From NCBI GenBank assembly GCA_944385595.1, contig CALWXY010000202.1, positions 1-7,692 on the forward strand: DNA of 7,692 nucleotides, written 5' to 3'. This DNA comes from an uncultured Oscillospiraceae bacterium. Its GTDB lineage: Bacteria; Bacillota; Clostridia; Oscillospirales; Oscillospiraceae. Shown here piece by piece: positions 5,866 to 7,692 of this stretch; within the stretch, counting starts at the first letter, position 1, and each line of letters opens with the position of its first letter. The translations under genes and the position numbers were made by a program. The notes under the pieces were generated by a model, which worked only from the letters and a program-made list of their open reading frames with translations, was not told where the DNA came from and made no database searches.

Positions 5866-5915
5866 GCCGCTTCGCTCAAAAAGCCTGATTCATCAGTCTT
5901 TTTGAGCGAAGCGGC
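5866..5915. terminator. Long perfect hairpin between convergent genes
   Basis: Bases 5866-5883 and 5898-5915 form a perfect 18-bp stem. After one mismatch (5884/5897), 4 further pairs (CTGA/TCAG) close a TTCA tetraloop. It begins 9 bases after the NUDIX stop. The A and T tracts lie near the loop, within the stem. On the - strand the stem is followed by ATTTTC, a short U tract; on the + strand it is followed by TTATC. It probably serves both converging genes, more convincingly the - strand. Confidence 0.72.
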
Positions 5916-5963
5916 TTATCCAATTTGAGACGGGCCTCGCCCCCTCGATCTCCCCCGCCGCAT

Positions 5964-5992
5964 ACTATAATTGAAGGCGGGTTTATCGACAA
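5964..5992 (-). promoter_or_regulatory. Possible minus-strand promoter in the convergent gap
   Basis: On the - strand, TTGTCG (5992-5987) and TATAGT (5969-5964) are 17 bp apart, 4/6 and 5/6 to consensus. RNA would start near 5957 and run toward the hairpin at 5915-5866. It could be chance in an AT-richer gap; part of it also lies in a weak CCCGCC/GGCGGG inverted repeat (5954-5959, 5976-5981). Confidence 0.25.
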
Positions 5993-6006
5993 TCTCAGCT
6001 TTTGTG

Positions 6007-7692
6007 TTAGCCGACGACCACTATGCGCAGCGCGCCGCCGTTTTGCGGCAAATCGTCGTACCAGCCGACGAGGCGCTCGGTCTGCGTGTTGATATTTGCG
6101 AGCTGCTCGGCGGCGTAGCCGTTTTCGGTAACTCTGTAAATCTGCAGCGCCGAGGTGAAGCTGAAGCTCACTCCGTCTATGACGGCGGAGGAGGCGCCGA
6201 AGCTCGTGATGACGCCGCTTTTCAGAGCGGTCATGCCCGTCGGCGCGGAGACCGAGCCGTCTATGCGGACGCCGCCGGCGGAGCCGCCGATGTCGCTGTC
6301 GCTGGGGTAGATGACGCTCACGCCGCCGCTGATATAGCTGTAATAGACCCGCGTGCCGTCCTCTGAGGGGACGGCGTTTTTCTCGGTGAGCAGGCCGTAG
6401 CTGTGGGCGTCGCCGCTCACGTCGTTCAGCACGAGGCGGCTGATCTCGCCCGCGGAGTTATACTCGGCGGCGAGCGCGTCGCCGGATTTGACGGCCACGT
6501 TCGCGAGTCTGCGCGCCGTCAGCGTGCAGGCGGCGGAGCCGTAGACGTCGAGTATCTCGGCGTTCGCCGCGAGGCGCGCGCCTCCGAGGGCGGAGCCGTC
6601 GGCGCTGAAGGTGCCGGACAGCGCGCTCTTTTCGGCGGCGGTGACGGTGGCGGCGTCGCCGCTCTCGCTCACGCTGACTATATCGCCGCGCGAGAACTCC
6701 GGCGCGGAGGCGAGCGCGAACTTGCGGCTTATGCCGTCGGTGGCGGTGATGGTGATGTAGCCCCTCACATATCTGTCGCCGGTGGGGCTCTCGTATGTCT
6801 CCGTCCCGGCGGCGGTGACGACGCCGAGGAAGCCGGAATTGATCGTCTCGCCCGCGACCACGGCCGCGACCTTGCCGTCGCTGCCGAGCAGGAGGGCGAC
6901 GCTGTCGCCCACGGAGAAGCTGCCGAGCTGCGAGACGGCGAGGCTCGCCGAGGCTGTGCCCAGCTCATAGCTCGCGCCGTCCACGGTGACGGACGAGGGG
7001 CTTGCGGCGTTCGGCGCGACGCTCTCAAGCGTGCCGGTGACGCTGCTGCGCACCGCCCAGACCGTGAGCATATTGCGCGAGTAGTAGACGACGTCGTAGC
7101 TGCGCACGTCGCTCTTTTGCGCCTTTTCGCCGTTCACATAGACGTAAAGCGGCTCGAAGCCCAGGCCGTCGGCCCAGGAGGCGCCCTGCACGACTACAGG
7201 CCCCTCGGTGACGGATTTGACCAGCTCTGCCGTGTCGATATTGCCGCCGCTGTCGAGCGGCAGGCCGAGCGCGGCGGCGTAGCTGCGCCCCTCGCGCGTA
7301 TTGGCGAGCAGGGTGTTGTAGACCAGCTGCGCGCACTGCCTTCTGGTCAGGCCGTCGTCCGCCTTTGCGCTGACTCCGGCGGTGAGGCCGCTGAGCGAGG
7401 CCAGCGCCATGACGCCCTTCGACCAGTCGGAGCCGAAGTCGGAGTCCGCATAGCCGAGCAGCTTGAGCATGACTGTCGCCGCCTCGGCCATTGTGACCGT
7501 CCCGTCCGGGCGGAAGCTGCCGTCGGGGTAGCCGTTGAGCAGCTTTGCCTCGGAGGCCGCGGCGACGTAGCCGCTGGCCCAATGCGAATCCGGCACGTCG
7601 GCAAAGCCGCTGCCGCCGCTCTCAGCCGAGCCGCCTGAGGCGGCCACGGCCATTTTCGTGAACTGCGCTCTGGTCACGCTCTGGTCGAGGTT
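6007..7692 (-). CDS. SLH-domain surface protein, C-terminal part (5' partial)
   Basis: The frame is open to the right edge, giving 561 residues that begin N-L-D-Q-S-V-T-R-A-Q-F. The GTG at 7677-7675 encodes the Val of a V-T-R-A-Q motif inside an SLH repeat, so it is not the start. The signal peptide and at least part of one SLH repeat lie outside the window. Visible residues 1-18 end one SLH repeat. Residues 30-80 are a good repeat (FADVPDSHWASGYV, NGYPDGSFRPDGTVT). Residues 85-130 are a weaker third (LTRRQCAQLVYNTL). SLH repeats anchor proteins to pyruvylated secondary wall polymer, so it should sit on the cell surface. Residues about 135-561 are Gly/Ser/Ala/Val-rich, look beta-strand rich, and match no family I recognise. 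The protein stops at TAA 6009-6007 and converges on the NUDIX gene. A scaffold or envelope role is inferred only. Confidence 0.88.
   Translation of the reverse strand, partial: NLDQSVTRAQFTKMAVAASGGSAESGGSGFADVPDSHWASGYVAAASEAKLLNGYPDGSFRPDGTVTMAEAATVMLKLLGYADSDFGSDWSKGVMALASLSGLTAGVSAKADDGLTRRQCAQLVYNTLLANTREGRSYAAALGLPLDSGGNIDTAELVKSVTEGPVVVQGASWADGLGFEPLYVYVNGEKAQKSDVRSYDVVYYSRNMLTVWAVRSSVTGTLESVAPNAASPSSVTVDGASYELGTASASLAVSQLGSFSVGDSVALLLGSDGKVAAVVAGETINSGFLGVVTAAGTETYESPTGDRYVRGYITITATDGISRKFALASAPEFSRGDIVSVSESGDAATVTAAEKSALSGTFSADGSALGGARLAANAEILDVYGSAACTLTARRLANVAVKSGDALAAEYNSAGEISRLVLNDVSGDAHSYGLLTEKNAVPSEDGTRVYYSYISGGVSVIYPSDSDIGGSAGGVRIDGSVSAPTGMTALKSGVITSFGASSAVIDGVSFSFTSALQIYRVTENGYAAEQLANINTQTERLVGWYDDLPQNGGALRIVVVG

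Noticed and set aside
5927..5952. A small interrupted inverted repeat (GAGA, GGGC, GCCC, TCTC) in the convergent gap.
   Set aside because: The arms are only four bases each, with unequal gaps, as expected by chance in GC-rich sequence.
5943..5971. A + strand promoter around TATAAT at 5966-5971.
   Set aside because: The -10 box is perfect, but no -35 box exists at 16-18 bp, and there is no + strand gene downstream.

Overview
The window comes from a GC-rich bacterial chromosome. The gene styles (Clostridia-type EPSP synthase, chorismate mutase-prephenate dehydratase P-protein, SLH-domain surface protein, SH3b-NlpC/P60 cell-wall hydrolase) suggest a high-GC anaerobic Firmicute, probably of the Oscillospirales/Oscillospiraceae. 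This placement is inferred from protein style and composition, not from a marker gene. All genes read on the + strand except the last, which reads inward from the right edge on the - strand.

Bases 1-3935 are the downstream part of an aromatic amino acid operon: aroA (EPSP synthase, 5' end outside the window), pheA (chorismate mutase + prephenate dehydratase + ACT), an aroE-aroK gene fusion (shikimate dehydrogenase + shikimate kinase) and aroQ (type II 3-dehydroquinate dehydratase). The gaps are 12, 3 and 1 bases. The Shine-Dalgarno sequences lie inside or across the end of the preceding gene, so translation is probably coupled. Together the genes cover 3-dehydroquinate to EPSP, and chorismate to phenylpyruvate. 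DAHP synthase, AroB and AroC are not present and may lie upstream.

Bases 3936-5269 are a second unit. A near-consensus extended -10 promoter (TTGACA, 17 bp, TACAAT preceded by TGT) starts 18 bases after the aroQ stop. It drives a 96-residue protein of unknown function and, 10 bases further on, a secreted peptidoglycan hydrolase (signal peptide, two SH3b domains, NlpC/P60). The unit ends in a perfect 20-bp hairpin with A and T tracts. The same DNA appears to carry the promoter and ribosome binding site of the next gene, a NUDIX hydrolase related to the Idi/YfcD group (5270-5857).

Bases 5858-6006 are the convergent intergenic region. It has a long perfect hairpin that probably terminates both directions, and a possible minus-strand promoter. 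Bases 6007-7692 (- strand) are the C-terminal 561 residues of an SLH-domain envelope protein whose start lies beyond the right edge.

I see no mobile element, CRISPR array, tRNA, rRNA or defence system. Most of the window is ordinary biosynthetic and envelope housekeeping. The least ordinary parts are the overlapping terminator/promoter before the NUDIX gene, the uncharacterised 96-residue protein with its strong promoter, and a weak small-RNA candidate in the convergent gap.
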